Assembly: GCF_900113025.1 (NCBI RefSeq)
Contig: NZ_FONT01000001.1
Location: 558,001-622,000 of the forward strand
Direction of reading: 5' to 3'
DNA from: Alteribacillus iranensis
GTDB taxonomy: Bacteria; Bacillota; Bacilli; Bacillales; Marinococcaceae
Length of the DNA: 64,000 nt
In this document: positions 45,036-55,969 of the stretch, piece by piece
How the letters are laid out: the number at the start of each line of letters is the position of its first letter
Position numbering within the stretch: position 1 is the first letter of the stretch
The notes under the pieces: generated by a model
Seen by the model: only the letters and a program-made list of their open reading frames with translations
Told to the model about the DNA's origin: nothing
The model's database searches: none
Translations under genes and position numbers: made by a program

Positions 45036-45944
45036 TTAAATGGTTTTTAACATCGTCTTTGGTTTTATTAATCCATCTTTCAAAGGATGTGGTTGATAGA
45101 CGGCCAATGCCTCGCCTTTATAAGAAAAAACAAAGGGTTCATTTGGAGTTTCATTATTAGCAGAGAGCACTTGCCCATGAAGGATTTTCCCTTTCATACT
45201 TTCATTTACTTCGATGTGTGGTAAATGTATCAATCCTTCTGTAATCGGAACTAACACTTGTTCTAACAGCCCTTCATTTTTCCGATTTTCTATCTCCTCA
45301 AACGTGAGCGTACGTTCCAACATAAAGGGACCGGAGCGGGTACGTGTTAAATCAGACATATGTGCCGGATAACCTAATTCTTTTCCGATGTCCGTACATA
45401 AAGTTCTTATATAGGTCCCTTTGCTGCAAGTGACAATAAACCGGAAAGACATACGGTGATGTACTTGCTGAATTGAGTTTTCAATGAATGTTATACGATA
45501 TACCTCAATATCTCTTGCTGGCCGTTCAATTTCTATACCTTCGCGGGCATACTCATATAGCTTCTTCCCATTAATTTTTACTGCTGAATACATGGGAGGG
45601 ACTTGTGATTGTTTTCCTTTAAACTTGTGTAACGTAACCACAATGTTTTCTTTTGATAGTGTAGGAGGTATGTCTTTTTCTGCTATGACTTCTCCGCTCG
45701 CATCCTCCGTCGTTGTAGAAACTCCAAGAGTCACTTCCGCTTCGTATTCTTTTGGCATATCTGTTACATATTCTACCACTTTCGTCGCTCTTCCTACACA
45801 TATAGGCAGAACCCCTTCGACATCAGGATCCAAAGTACCTGTGTGACCTACTTTTTTCGTCCTCAACAACTTCCTCATTTTCATCACACAATCATGAGAA
45901 GTCATCCCTTTTGGTTTATACAATGGAATTATCCCCTCAAACAT
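45036..45944 (-). CDS. truB: tRNA pseudouridine-55 synthase
   Basis: 302 aa starting MFEGIIPLYKPKG; AGGTGATG lies 8 bases upstream, so the in-frame ATG/GTG codons before it are unlikely. Catalytic aspartate in GHTGTLDPDVEGVLP (about D39). The KPKGMTSHD start and SKGTYIRTLCTDIG (about 176) are family motifs. Forms pseudouridine in the T arm of tRNAs. A 300-base gap with hairpins separates it from rbfA. Confidence 0.96.
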   Translation of the reverse strand: MFEGIIPLYKPKGMTSHDCVMKMRKLLRTKKVGHTGTLDPDVEGVLPICVGRATKVVEYVTDMPKEYEAEVTLGVSTTTEDASGEVIAEKDIPPTLSKENIVVTLHKFKGKQSQVPPMYSAVKINGKKLYEYAREGIEIERPARDIEVYRITFIENSIQQVHHRMSFRFIVTCSKGTYIRTLCTDIGKELGYPAHMSDLTRTRSGPFMLERTLTFEEIENRKNEGLLEQVLVPITEGLIHLPHIEVNESMKGKILHGQVLSANNETPNEPFVFSYKGEALAVYQPHPLKDGLIKPKTMLKTI

Positions 45945-46095
45945 ATGTAACATCACCTAATTTCTACTTTAAACATAGGACTTTAACGTTTGATAGTATC
46001 CAGTGAGTCTTTTATATCTAATTTGGAAACGGGCGTGCCGGAATGATTCCAAACATGACAATAGTTTTTCTGTACAGAGAAGAGATAGATACTAA

Positions 46096-46119
46096 TGTCT
46101 CAATCCAACAGGACCGAGA
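46096..46119. repeat. Hairpin in the rbfA-truB gap
   Basis: GTCTC-aa-TCC / GGA-cc-GAGAC stem on either side of a 4-base loop with G-T pairs on one strand. There is no clear T-tract, so a terminator role is uncertain. Confidence 0.4.
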
Positions 46120-46153
46120 CACGATAACACTGAATTATCTAACTCACATGAAA

Positions 46154-46198
46154 GGGCTGCCTCGTAAATTCAGCTGCGAATGAGGCTCTGAACAGCCC
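46154..46198. terminator. Possible rbfA terminator or attenuator hairpin
   Basis: GGGCTG (46154-46159) pairs with CAGCCC (46193-46198), and inner CTC with GAG. On the minus strand a T7 tract (46200-46206) precedes this stem and a smaller CTTC/GAAG stem precedes the tract. The whole 292-base gap 45957-46248 has no gene. Confidence 0.45.
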
Positions 46199-46248
46199 GT
46201 AAAAAAATATCTTCCATTCGCATCCGAAGCAAAGAGACAGCCCCGCCC

Positions 46249-46596
46249 TCATTCTTCATTTTTTATTTCTCTTAATAACTGTTCAATTCGATTTCCATAT
46301 TCAATGGACTGATCGAATTCAAAGAAAATCTCTGGCGTTTTTCTTAATTGAATTCTATTTCCAATTTCTTTTCTAATAAACCCGCGGGCTTTCTGTAAAG
46401 CTTGAAGTGTTTCTTCAACATCATCCTGTTCCCCGAGAACAGTAACAAACACTTTTGCCTGCTGCAAATCGCCTGTAACTTCTACGTCCGTAACTGTTAC
46501 AAATTGAACTCGTGGGTCTTTTATTTCGCGAGTAAATATGTCTGCCAGTTCTTTCTTGATCTGTTCTCCCACGCGCTCTGCTCTGAGGTTAGACAT
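46249..46596 (-). CDS. rbfA: Ribosome-binding factor A
   Basis: 115 aa. KH-type fold protein needed for late 30S maturation and 16S 5'-end processing. Family features: [17 protein letters not shown] at the start, [12 protein letters not shown] around 27-38, and [24 protein letters not shown] at the end. AAAGGAGG precedes ATG by 8 bases. It lies 18 bases after ylxP. Confidence 0.97.
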   Translation of the reverse strand: MSNLRAERVGEQIKKELADIFTREIKDPRVQFVTVTDVEVTGDLQQAKVFVTVLGEQDDVEETLQALQKARGFIRKEIGNRIQLRKTPEIFFEFDQSIEYGNRIEQLLREIKNEE

Positions 46597-46614
46597 AGCC
46601 GCGGCCTCCTTTTA

Positions 46615-46893
46615 TTAAAACCATTCATAATTAGTGATGGTTCGTTCTAACTCCGGCATACGATCTATCATATCGAGAGCTTTTTGGAGTTCCTTTTCTA
46701 CCAATCGCCGGTTCTCATTCACGGAGACGATCGTTACCGATGTTCGCTGCCATAAGTTTTGATAATCCATTTCGGCTGCTGCTACATTTAGTTTTTGTTT
46801 CAGCCTCGTAATTATACTTTTAACGATCGCCCGTTTTTCTTTTAACGATTGAGTCTGGTAAATGAGACATTCACAGTGAACGGCCCCAATCAT
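46615..46893 (-). CDS. ylxP: YlxP family protein (DUF503)
   Basis: 92 aa with the hallmark [17 protein letters not shown] (residues 16-32) and [23 protein letters not shown]. Conserved between infB and rbfA across Bacillota, presumably in ribosome maturation, but role unproven. Its ATG overlaps the infB stop (ATGA), so translation is coupled. Confidence 0.93.
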   Translation of the reverse strand: MIGAVHCECLIYQTQSLKEKRAIVKSIITRLKQKLNVAAAEMDYQNLWQRTSVTIVSVNENRRLVEKELQKALDMIDRMPELERTITNYEWF

Positions 46894-49022
46894 GCTCTTT
46901 TAATTTCCTCCATCACATAAGCTTCAATAATATCTCCTTCCTTGATATCATTGAAATTCTCTAACGTTATACCGCATTCATAACCGGAACTAACTTCACG
47001 AACATCATCCTTGAAGCGTTTAAGAGCATTTATTTTACCTTCATATACAACAACACCTTCTCTAATCAGGCGTGCTGTGGAATCCCTTGTGATTTTGCCT
47101 TCCAACACATAGCTTCCGGCAATCGTTCCGATACGGGAGACTTTAAAGAGCTGACGAACTTCCACTTGTCCGATGACTTTTTCTTCATATTCTGGATCAA
47201 GCATACCTTTCATCGCAGACTCAATTTCTTCAATGGCGTCATAAATGACACGGTGTAAACGAATATCAACTTTCTCTGATTCTGCCGTACGCTTGGCATT
47301 TACATCTGGACGTACATTGAAACCAATAATAAGAGCATTGGAAGCAGAAGCAAGAATAACATCAGATTCAGTAATTGCCCCAGCGCCAGCATGAATAATA
47401 TTAATTTTGACGCCTTCTACCTCAATTTTCTCTAGTGACCCTCGTACAGCTTCCACAGAACCTTGTACGTCTGCTTTGACAATGACATTAATTTCTTTTA
47501 CGTCGCCTTCTTGAATTTGGCTGAATAGATCATCAATGCTTACTTTAGACGTTTGACTTCTTTCTTCTTCTCGGGCTCTGCTGGCACGCGCCTCTCCAAA
47601 CTGGCGAGCTTTCTTTTCGTCTTCGAATGTGACGAATTGATCACCTGCCTGAGGCACGCCATTTAAACCTGTGATTTCTACAGGTGTAGATGGTCCTGCA
47701 GATTTCACACGACGACCTATGTCATTCACCATTGCACGTATTTTCCCGTGCATGTTTCCAACCACTATAGGATCTCCTACATTCATGGTTCCTTCTTGGA
47801 CAAGAAGTGTCGCTACCGGGCCTCGCCCTTTATCCAGTTCTGCTTCAACCACTGTTCCTCGAGCCCTCTTATTAGGATTCGCTTTTAACTCTTCCACTTC
47901 TGCTACTAATAAGAGCATTTCGAGCAGCTCATCAATGCCTTCCCCATTTAATGCAGAGACATTCACAAAAATAGTGTCCCCGCCCCATGCCTCAGGAACT
48001 AGCTCAAACTCAGTAAGTTCCTGCATGACTCGGTCTGGATTTGCACTTTCCTTATCCATTTTGTTCACCGCTACAATAATCGGAACTTCTGCAGCTTTTG
48101 CGTGATTGATGGCTTCTTTTGTTTGCGGCATGACGCCATCATCAGCAGCCACGACTAATACAGTAATATCTGTTACTTGTGCACCACGAGCTCGCATTGT
48201 CGTAAAAGCAGCGTGCCCTGGGGTATCTAAGAATGTAAGTTTTTTATCGTTTTCAGTGACTTGGTATGCACCAATATGCTGAGTAATACCGCCTGCTTCG
48301 CCTTCCGTAACTTTTGTATGACGAATAGCATCCAGTAATGTAGTTTTCCCATGGTCAACATGTCCCATGATGGTAACTACAGGTGGGCGTTCCTCTAGCT
48401 GATCTGGATCATCTTCTTCTACTTGAGTTTCTATACCTAATTCATCGACGAAGACTTCTTCTTCTACCTCTACCCCATAATCTTCAGCAATTAATTCAAT
48501 GGTTTCTTTTTCCAAGTCTTCGTTTTTCGTTGCCATTACCCCTAAAAACATTAGCTTTTTGATAATTTCTGAAGAGTCTTTGTTAAGTTTCTCTGCTAGA
48601 TCTCCTACAGTCAGTGTTCCAGAGTAAGTAATTTTATCCGGAGTAGGGGCTGGTTTTTGTTCTTGAAACGATCTTTTTCGCTGATCTTTCTTGGGGCCTT
48701 TCTGATTCTTGCCTCGTTTGTCCTGTTTTTTGTTCTGATTGTTTGTTTTTTTATCTTTGTTTGTTTTATTCATTGCTTTATTTTGATTATCCTCTCGTTT
48801 TTGATTTCCACCGCCGCTATTTTTCTCTTTTTTCGGTGCGGATGCCGTACTTTCTTCTTTCCCTTTCGAATCACTCTTACCTTCTAATTTTGCGATCGTA
48901 CGCTCATCAATGACAGACATATGATTCGATACATTGATGTTCATCTTTTTTAATTGCTCCACAATGTCTTTGCTTGATTTATTTACCGATTTCGCATATT
49001 CATAAACTCGCATTTTTTTCAT
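46890..49022 (-). CDS. infB: Translation initiation factor IF-2
   Basis: 710 aa starting [22 protein letters not shown] lies 7 bases before. IF2_N domain at residues 1-50, then a lysine/asparagine/glutamine-rich linker to about 130, a second IF2_N-like domain, the GTPase with [10 protein letters not shown] (about 220), [12 protein letters not shown], and four C-terminal domains. Binds fMet-tRNA and joins subunits. It sits in the nusA-infB group with rnpM and ylxQ upstream. Confidence 0.98.
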   Translation of the reverse strand: MKKMRVYEYAKSVNKSSKDIVEQLKKMNINVSNHMSVIDERTIAKLEGKSDSKGKEESTASAPKKEKNSGGGNQKREDNQNKAMNKTNKDKKTNNQNKKQDKRGKNQKGPKKDQRKRSFQEQKPAPTPDKITYSGTLTVGDLAEKLNKDSSEIIKKLMFLGVMATKNEDLEKETIELIAEDYGVEVEEEVFVDELGIETQVEEDDPDQLEERPPVVTIMGHVDHGKTTLLDAIRHTKVTEGEAGGITQHIGAYQVTENDKKLTFLDTPGHAAFTTMRARGAQVTDITVLVVAADDGVMPQTKEAINHAKAAEVPIIVAVNKMDKESANPDRVMQELTEFELVPEAWGGDTIFVNVSALNGEGIDELLEMLLLVAEVEELKANPNKRARGTVVEAELDKGRGPVATLLVQEGTMNVGDPIVVGNMHGKIRAMVNDIGRRVKSAGPSTPVEITGLNGVPQAGDQFVTFEDEKKARQFGEARASRAREEERSQTSKVSIDDLFSQIQEGDVKEINVIVKADVQGSVEAVRGSLEKIEVEGVKINIIHAGAGAITESDVILASASNALIIGFNVRPDVNAKRTAESEKVDIRLHRVIYDAIEEIESAMKGMLDPEYEEKVIGQVEVRQLFKVSRIGTIAGSYVLEGKITRDSTARLIREGVVVYEGKINALKRFKDDVREVSSGYECGITLENFNDIKEGDIIEAYVMEEIKRA

Positions 49023-49040
49023 AAGCATTACCTCCACCTT

Positions 49041-49343
49041 CTATTCATCCAGCATGGTAAGCAGCTTATCCGCAAAACCCTTATCTGTAATACCAATGAT
49101 AACCCGGCTTTCTTTGCCGATTGCCTGGCCGAGTCTCTCGCGGTCGGACGTCATCCGTAACGGTACATGATAAAAGCTGGATTTATCTCTAAATTTTTTT
49201 TGCGTGTTGGGGGAAGCGTCCCCGGAGACTATCACTAAGTGAAGGGATTGGTTTCTCATTTGTTTCAAAACCGTTTCTTCTCCGGTTTTTATTTTTCCAG
49301 CACGCGCCGCCAATCCAAGAAAAGAGTGAAAAGAATTATCCAT
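49041..49343 (-). CDS. ylxQ: L7Ae-family ribosomal protein YlxQ
   Basis: 100 aa, L7Ae/L30e/S12e fold (FLGLAARAGKIKTGEETVLKQMR; LVIVSGDASPNT). Probable kink-turn RNA binder, an accessory ribosomal protein. It starts one base after the rnpM stop and ends 18 bases before infB. Confidence 0.93.
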   Translation of the reverse strand: MDNSFHSFLGLAARAGKIKTGEETVLKQMRNQSLHLVIVSGDASPNTQKKFRDKSSFYHVPLRMTSDRERLGQAIGKESRVIIGITDKGFADKLLTMLDE

Positions 49344-49344
49344 T

Positions 49345-49608
49345 CTACTTTTCCTTTCTCTCTTGTATTAACCGATCGTAATCATCCGAAGAAATTTTAA
49401 CATTTAAATGCCTTGACAGTACATCTTTTCGTTTCGCTTCTTGAAAGCAGTCTTCCTCATCTGTCAAATAGGCACCACGACCATTCTTCTTTCCGGTATG
49501 ATCTACAAAAACAAATCCATCCGGATCTCTAACTACTCGGATTAGTTCTCTCTTCTCCTTCACTTCCCCTGTTACCACACATTTACGTAATGGTTTCTTT
49601 CTTTTCAC
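49345..49608 (-). CDS. rnpM: RNase P modulator RnpM (YlxR)
   Basis: 87 aa, GTG start about 10 bases after AAAGGAG. Core motifs KPLRKCVVTGEVKEKREL at the start and KKNGRGAYLT in the middle (residues 39-48) are those of YlxR, reported to bind the RNase P RNA and reduce its activity in B. subtilis. It lies between nusA and ylxQ. Confidence 0.93.
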   Translation of the reverse strand: MKRKKPLRKCVVTGEVKEKRELIRVVRDPDGFVFVDHTGKKNGRGAYLTDEEDCFQEAKRKDVLSRHLNVKISSDDYDRLIQERKEK

Positions 49609-49633
49609 CGCCGTTTTGCTCCTTTCCTCCGTT

Positions 49634-50827
49634 TCATTGTTCGTCTGGTTCTTCCTCTACGAATTCCACATCGTCATCTAACGGCTCTGGATCGGTATCA
49701 AACAGCATATCATCTGACCATTCTTCCGTATCGGATTCGGATTCTTCATCGACAGCCAATCCTGTTGGGTGATTATCATTTAGCAAACCTAATTCTTCTG
49801 CTTCTGATTCACTTTTAATGTCAATTTTCCATCCTGTTAGCTTCGCAGCAAGACGGGCATTTTGGCCACGCTTCCCAATAGCTAGCGACAACTGATAGTC
49901 CGGAACGATCACTAATGTGCTTTTCTCTTCTTCGTTCACTTGTACATCGATAACCTTTGAGGGGCTGAGTGCGTTTGATACGTAAGTAAATGTATCCTCT
50001 GACCACTCTACAATATCAATTTTTTCCCCTTTCAGTTCATCTACGATTGCCTGAACCCGCTGCCCTTTGGGCCCAACACACGCACCTACCGGATCCACTT
50101 CCGGATCCTCTGCATAGACGGAGATTTTAGATCGGTCACCCGCTTCTCTAGCTACAGATAAAATCTCAACAGTTCCATCAAAAATTTCAGGAACTTCTAA
50201 CTCAAATAGGCGTTTCAATAAACCAGGGTGACTACGAGAAATCATGATTTGAGGCCCTTTGGTTGTCTTTTCTACCTTTGTAATATAGGCTTTAATTCGA
50301 TCATTGTGTCTATACGTTTCATTAGGCATCTGTTCTCCCTGTGGTAAAAGTGCCTCCACTTTTCCAAGATCCACGTATATAAAACGGTGATCTTGCCGTT
50401 GAACAATACCCGTAATGATATCTTCCTCACGATCGATGAATTCCGAATAAATGATATCCCTTTCTGCTTCCCGAACACGCTGTGTCACTACTTGCTTTGC
50501 TGTTTGTGCAGCAATACGTCCAAAATTCTTTGGAGTGACCTCAAGCTCAATAACATCATCGAGTTCATAGTTAGGATTAATTTGTTTTGCTTCATCAAGC
50601 GAGGTCTCTAATCGCGGATCAAAGACTTCTTCTACGATTTGTTTGCGAGCAAATACACGAATACTGCCATTTTCGCGGTTGATATCTACGCGTACATTTT
50701 GCGCTTGGTTAAAATTACGTTTATACGCTGAAATCAAAGCAGCTTCAATTGCCTCGATAATGATTCCTTTTTCAATTCCTTTATCTTTTTCTAATGTCGT
50801 TAATGCATCCATAAAATCGGTATTCAT
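49634..50827 (-). CDS. nusA: Transcription elongation/termination factor NusA
   Basis: 397 aa starting MNTDFMDALTTLEK; AAGGGGGAAA precedes by 8 bases. N-terminal RNA polymerase-binding domain (1-125), S1 domain (about 135-200), two KH domains (KISVYAEDPEVDPVGACVGPKG, 240-345) and an acidic tail from 350 on (EEWSDDMLFDTDPEPLDDDVEF), longer and more acidic than in B. subtilis. It leads the nusA-infB group with rimP. Confidence 0.97.
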   Translation of the reverse strand: MNTDFMDALTTLEKDKGIEKGIIIEAIEAALISAYKRNFNQAQNVRVDINRENGSIRVFARKQIVEEVFDPRLETSLDEAKQINPNYELDDVIELEVTPKNFGRIAAQTAKQVVTQRVREAERDIIYSEFIDREEDIITGIVQRQDHRFIYVDLGKVEALLPQGEQMPNETYRHNDRIKAYITKVEKTTKGPQIMISRSHPGLLKRLFELEVPEIFDGTVEILSVAREAGDRSKISVYAEDPEVDPVGACVGPKGQRVQAIVDELKGEKIDIVEWSEDTFTYVSNALSPSKVIDVQVNEEEKSTLVIVPDYQLSLAIGKRGQNARLAAKLTGWKIDIKSESEAEELGLLNDNHPTGLAVDEESESDTEEWSDDMLFDTDPEPLDDDVEFVEEEPDEQ

Positions 50828-50878
50828 GGAGTTGCTTTCCCCCTTATACACCGGGCTTCTTCACCATCCCGGATTTAT

Positions 50879-51349
50879 CTAAAATTGAATGGCAAGTCTG
50901 GCCTTAGCTACCTTCTCGTATGGAACCTGGTAGGTGACTGCTTTTTGTTTGACTTTTCCTTCGATAGTTAAAGTTGCCCCATCAAAATTTACCAACTTAC
51001 CTTCAAAAGCTTTTTCACCGTCAATTGGTTCATACGTGGTGACATACACAAATTTACCTATGGACCGTTGTATGTCTTTTTCCGTTTTTAATGGCCGTTC
51101 AGCCCCTGGTGAGGAAACTTCTAAATAATAAGCGCCCTTAATCGGATCTTCCTCGTCCAATTTATCACTTAACTGTTCACTGACTCTGCCGCAATCTTCA
51201 ATATCAACCCCATTTGGGCCGTCTATAAAAAAGCGGAGAAACCAGCTTTTCCCTTCCTTTTTGTATTCCACATCTACTAACTCAAAGTCCATATCTGTAA
51301 TAATTGGTTCAGCAATTTGTGCAGCTTTTTCCTTTATACTATTACTCAT
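50879..51349 (-). CDS. rimP: Ribosome maturation factor RimP
   Basis: 156 aa starting [16 protein letters not shown], with AAAGGAGG 6 bases before; the frame stays open further upstream but lacks a ribosome site. Family motifs [20 protein letters not shown] (residues 22-41) and [13 protein letters not shown] (about 80-92). Needed for 30S maturation. First gene of the rimP-nusA-infB group. Confidence 0.96.
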   Translation of the reverse strand: MSNSIKEKAAQIAEPIITDMDFELVDVEYKKEGKSWFLRFFIDGPNGVDIEDCGRVSEQLSDKLDEEDPIKGAYYLEVSSPGAERPLKTEKDIQRSIGKFVYVTTYEPIDGEKAFEGKLVNFDGATLTIEGKVKQKAVTYQVPYEKVAKARLAIQF

Positions 51350-51505
51350 GTCGTTCCTCCTTTGACGTTGAATCCTGATGAGATTAGTATATTTCAAAAC
51401 GCGTTTTCCCACTCCCCGTATAGAGTGAGATTGACTCATTTAAACTTACTGACGTTCGATAACTGGTTGCTTAATTATCCATTTTTATCTATAAGTACAA
51501 ACGAA

Positions 51506-51529
51506 AGAGTGGGTAAAAAAACCCACTCT
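51506..51529. terminator. polC terminator
   Basis: AGAGTGGGT / ACCCACTCT stem with a 6-base A/T loop, TTTCGTTT next on the minus strand. It separates polC from rimP. Confidence 0.75.
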
Positions 51530-51629
51530 TCTCCATGCGTGCTTATTGAGGTGTCTACTTTAAAAGCCTACCATACTCTCCAACATAATGCAATTGAGAA
51601 AGGTTTATGCAGCCAACGTCAACTACCTC

Positions 51630-54600
51630 TTAGAATAAAGAAAGCTGATTAGATTCCGGAAGACCTTCGAGGCAACCATGAGCGTCTAAGTGCTCAATAA
51701 CTGTCTTTGTGGCTCTACTTCTCTGCTGCAAGTCCTCTTTGGATAAAAATTCGCCATCTTCCCGTGCTTTCACTATATTCAGAGCAGCGTTCGTACCAAC
51801 GCCGTCCAGTGAATTAAATGGTGGGATTAATGTATCTCCATCCACGACAAATTCAACCGCTTTGGAACGATATAAATCCACCTTCTGAAAGGAAAACCCG
51901 CGGGCACTCATTTCCAATGCTAATTCAAGCACAGTTACTAAACTTTTTTCTTTTGGTGAAGCATCCATGCCCTTTGCTTGAATCTCTTCAATACGAGCAC
52001 GTATAGCATCCGTCCCTTTTACCATTGTAGGAATGTCAAAATCATCGGCACGGACCGTAAAATATGCTGCGTAGAATAAAATTGGATGATGAACTTTAAA
52101 ATACGCGATTCTAATTGCCATCAATACGTAGGCGGCGGCGTGCGCTTTTGGGAACATATATTTGATCTTTAAGCACGATTGAATATACCAGTCTGGAACG
52201 CCATGTTTCTTCATTTCTTCTACCCAATCCTCTTCCAGACCTCTCCCTTTCCGGACGAATTCCATGATTTTAAAAGCCAACGAGTGTTCTACACCTTTGT
52301 AAATTAAATAAACCATAATGTCATCACGGCAGCCAATAACATCTTTTAATTCACACGTGCCACTCTGAATAAGTTCTTGGGCATTACCTAGCCACACGTC
52401 TGCCCCGTGCGACAATCCGGAAATTTGTACTAACTCAGAGAATGTACTTGGATTTGTCTCCTCAAGCATTTGTCTTACGAAGCGTGTACCGAATTCAGGA
52501 ATGCCGTAAGTCCCCGTTTTACAAAGAATTTGCTCGGGGGTTACCCCTAACACTTCAGGCCCGCTAAATATTTTCATTACTTCTTCATCATCTACAGGGA
52601 TAGTGTTTGGGTCTATTCCGCTTAAGTCTTGAAGCATACGTATAACTGTAGGGTCATCATGCCCGAGAATATCAAGCTTTAATAAATTATCATCTATGGA
52701 ATGGAAGTCAAAATGAGTTGTTCTCCATTCTGACTGTTTATCATCTGCTGGATATTGAATAGGACAAAAATCATGAATATTGTATTCTTCCGGTACAACA
52801 ATAATACCGCCGGGATGCTGTCCCGTTGTGCGTTTTACACCGGTACACCCTGAAACTAATCGGTCAATTTCTGCCCCTCTGAAATGGATATCATGATCAC
52901 TTTCATAGCCTTTCACAAATCCATAAGCAGTTTTATCTGCAACCGTACCTATGGTTCCGGCACGATAAACATAATCTTCCCCAAACAATTCCTTCGTATA
53001 ATTGTGGGCGCGTGCTTGATAATCTCCTGAGAAGTTCAAGTCAATATCCGGTACCTTATCTCCTTTAAAGCCGAGAAATGTCTCAAATGGTATGTCATGG
53101 CCGTCTTTGACGTAAGGTGTCCCGCACTTCTCGCATTCTTTATCCGGCAAATCATAGCCAGACCCAACGGATCCATCATTAAAAAAATAAGAATGCTGAC
53201 ATGACGGACATACATAATGCGGTGGTAGTGGGTTCACTTCAGTTATGCCTGTCATTGTAGCTACAAAAGATGAACCAACTGAACCTCGTGAACCTACGAG
53301 ATAACCATCATCAAGAGACTTCTTCACTAATTTCTGGGAGATAAGATAAATTACAGCGAATCCATGTCCGATAATGCTTTCTAGCTCTTTTTCCAGTCTC
53401 TTCTCTACTAATTCCGGAAGAGGGTTTCCATAAATGCTTCTCGCTTTGTCATAGCTCATATTCCTAATCTCCTGATCAGAGCCTTCTATATAAGGAGTAT
53501 ACAGGTCATCAGGTACCGGATGAATGTCTTCTACTCGCTCTGCCAGCGCTTTCGTGTTTTTCACCACGAGTTCATAGGCGGTATTCTCATCTAGAAATGC
53601 AAAACTCTCAAGCAACTCCTGCGTCGTTTTAAAGTGAGCTTGGGGCAGGGTTTGCTTGTTAAGTGGGTTAGCACCGCCTTGAGAAGCAATAAGAATCTGT
53701 CTGTAAATATGATCTTCCGGGTCAATATAATGAGCGTTTCCAGTCGCAGCTACTGGGATATCTAACTCTGCGCCTAAACCAATAATTTTATTAATAATAT
53801 CGTAAATAGCTTCTTTGTTTCTTACGAGTTCTTTCTCAAGCAAATGTGCGTAATTTTCCGGTGGTTGCACCTCTAGAAAATCATAAAATCGAGCCGCTTC
53901 CCGTGCTTCCTCCAATGATTTTTGCATAGCTGTTTCAAATACTTCTCCTTTGTCACAGCCAGAACCAACGAGAATGCCAGCCCGATGCTTTTGTAATTCG
54001 GAGCGTGGGATGCGAGGCGTTCGGAAAAAATAATCGATATGGGACAGAGAAACCAGCTTATATAAGTTTTTAAGCCCTTCTTGCGTCGTAGCAATTAATG
54101 TACAATGGGAAGGTCTTAATCGATGGAAATCCCCTTGTCCCATATTGTCATTCAATTGATGGTGCCTCTCAATCCCTTTATCAACCGCGTCTTTCACCAT
54201 TTTCCATAGCAAATACCCTGTAGCTTCAGCGTCATAAATAGCGCGGTGGTGACTTACAAGTTCGATATCAAACGTTTTACACAACGTATTTAAACGATGG
54301 TTTTTTAAATGAGGGTATAAAAAGCGTCCTAACTCCAACGTATCAACAACTGGATTATCAGCTTTATCCAGTCCTGCTTTTTTATATCCTTCATTCAAGA
54401 AACCCATATCAAAACTTGCATTGTGTGCTACTAAAATTGTATCTTGACTAAACTCTTTAAATTCTTTCAATACCTCATCCACTTCTGGGGCGTCTTCGAC
54501 CATGTCATCTGTAATACCTGTTAAATTGATAATAGTGTCAGATAATTTTTCATGAGGATTAGCAAAGGACTCAAACCGGTCAATAATTTCTCCATCTTTA

Positions 54601-55925
54601 ATCTTTACTGCTGCTAACTCAATAATAGTATCGTATACGACAGATAAACCCGTTGTTTCGACGTCAAAAACTACATACGTATCGTCATATAAATTACGGT
54701 CCGCTTCGTTGTATGCAATAGGAACCCCATCATCGACGAGGTTAGCTTCCATACCATATAACACTTTTATGCCATGTTTTTTCGCTGCCTTGTATGCTTC
54801 TGGAAAGGATTGCACCACCCCGTGATCCGTAATAGCAACTGCTTCATGGCCCCATTCGGCCGCTTTCTCAATATACTGAGTTGCTGTAGCTGTTGCGTCC
54901 ATTTGGCTCATCACAGTATGTGCATGTAGTTCGACCCGTTTTTCTTCACTATCATCATGCCGCTTTTCTGGCTCTATTTCAGTAACATCGTTACCGATCA
55001 TAACAAGGTCCCTGACAAACGTATCATTTTGAACGCCGCCTCGAACTTTCAGCCACATTCCTTTTTTTATGGCTTCAAATTGAGGGACATCTTCTTTATC
55101 TCTCGAAAACATTTTTACAAGGATAGAGTCAGTGTAATCGGTAATTTTGAAAGTCAATAGAGTCCTGCCGCTTCTTAACTCTCTTGTCTCTGCTTCAAAT
55201 ACATATCCCTGTACCGCAATTCTTCGTTCTTCTTCTTGTATCGTCTCTAACGGTACTGGTTCTTCCTTTATCGGATAACCGATTTTCAATGGTTTATTAG
55301 CATTGTTTGAAGCTGCTTTTTGTTCTTGCTTTTTCTTCTCCATCATCGCTTCGATGACTTTTGAATGGTCTTCTTGTCTTTTTTGCTCTTCAAATTGCGC
55401 TATCTCTTCCGCCGATGTTTTCACCGTCATTTTTAATTGACAAGAAGAAAAACCTAGATCTCTTATTACATTATTTAGTGGTTCGCTAAGCCGTCTTTCT
55501 AGAGCCGTACCTTCGGCTTCATTTTTACATTCTAGAATTAGAAAATTACCATCCGTTTTTGGTTTTGAGCTATTGAGACGTTGTCGTATGTAAGGTACGA
55601 GCCCTTCAAGTCGCTTCATAATCGATGGCCAATACGATGACACTTCCGTAAGAGGAGGCGATCCTTCTTCATACGAAATAGAGAAACGAACATCAGCTAT
55701 GTGTCGAAAAGCTGCTGATAGTCTCTCTTCTAGTTGAAGAAAAACAGTGTAAGGCAATGGAGCTGGGAGCTTAAATTGAAAATGCCATTTTTTCTCATCT
55801 TTCCATATCGATAATTTTTCTACCCGACCACCTTCTAAATTGCGGAGTGTTTCGGCTGGCATACCGATTTGCTCAAGAAGCAGTTTGAAACGTTCTTCTC
55901 TCACACGATTCTCTTCGTTATTCAT
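51630..55925 (-). CDS. polC: DNA polymerase III PolC-type alpha subunit
   Basis: 1431 aa, the normal length for Gram-positive replicative PolC. OB and N-terminal domains to about 320, PHP domain split by the 3'-5' exonuclease: [15 protein letters not shown] (about 330) and exonuclease motif [12 protein letters not shown] (about 421). A zinc-binding CPSC...CEKC lies near 905, the catalytic [10 protein letters not shown] near 960, and HhH DNA-binding region near 1360. C-terminal QLSLF is a beta-clamp-binding motif. Follows proS by 44 bases. Confidence 0.99.
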   Translation of the reverse strand: MNNEENRVREERFKLLLEQIGMPAETLRNLEGGRVEKLSIWKDEKKWHFQFKLPAPLPYTVFLQLEERLSAAFRHIADVRFSISYEEGSPPLTEVSSYWPSIMKRLEGLVPYIRQRLNSSKPKTDGNFLILECKNEAEGTALERRLSEPLNNVIRDLGFSSCQLKMTVKTSAEEIAQFEEQKRQEDHSKVIEAMMEKKKQEQKAASNNANKPLKIGYPIKEEPVPLETIQEEERRIAVQGYVFEAETRELRSGRTLLTFKITDYTDSILVKMFSRDKEDVPQFEAIKKGMWLKVRGGVQNDTFVRDLVMIGNDVTEIEPEKRHDDSEEKRVELHAHTVMSQMDATATATQYIEKAAEWGHEAVAITDHGVVQSFPEAYKAAKKHGIKVLYGMEANLVDDGVPIAYNEADRNLYDDTYVVFDVETTGLSVVYDTIIELAAVKIKDGEIIDRFESFANPHEKLSDTIINLTGITDDMVEDAPEVDEVLKEFKEFSQDTILVAHNASFDMGFLNEGYKKAGLDKADNPVVDTLELGRFLYPHLKNHRLNTLCKTFDIELVSHHRAIYDAEATGYLLWKMVKDAVDKGIERHHQLNDNMGQGDFHRLRPSHCTLIATTQEGLKNLYKLVSLSHIDYFFRTPRIPRSELQKHRAGILVGSGCDKGEVFETAMQKSLEEAREAARFYDFLEVQPPENYAHLLEKELVRNKEAIYDIINKIIGLGAELDIPVAATGNAHYIDPEDHIYRQILIASQGGANPLNKQTLPQAHFKTTQELLESFAFLDENTAYELVVKNTKALAERVEDIHPVPDDLYTPYIEGSDQEIRNMSYDKARSIYGNPLPELVEKRLEKELESIIGHGFAVIYLISQKLVKKSLDDGYLVGSRGSVGSSFVATMTGITEVNPLPPHYVCPSCQHSYFFNDGSVGSGYDLPDKECEKCGTPYVKDGHDIPFETFLGFKGDKVPDIDLNFSGDYQARAHNYTKELFGEDYVYRAGTIGTVADKTAYGFVKGYESDHDIHFRGAEIDRLVSGCTGVKRTTGQHPGGIIVVPEEYNIHDFCPIQYPADDKQSEWRTTHFDFHSIDDNLLKLDILGHDDPTVIRMLQDLSGIDPNTIPVDDEEVMKIFSGPEVLGVTPEQILCKTGTYGIPEFGTRFVRQMLEETNPSTFSELVQISGLSHGADVWLGNAQELIQSGTCELKDVIGCRDDIMVYLIYKGVEHSLAFKIMEFVRKGRGLEEDWVEEMKKHGVPDWYIQSCLKIKYMFPKAHAAAYVLMAIRIAYFKVHHPILFYAAYFTVRADDFDIPTMVKGTDAIRARIEEIQAKGMDASPKEKSLVTVLELALEMSARGFSFQKVDLYRSKAVEFVVDGDTLIPPFNSLDGVGTNAALNIVKAREDGEFLSKEDLQQRSRATKTVIEHLDAHGCLEGLPESNQLSLF

Positions 55926-55969
55926 TTTCTACCTCACTTCCGCTAATATGGCCACTTTTCACATTTCAT

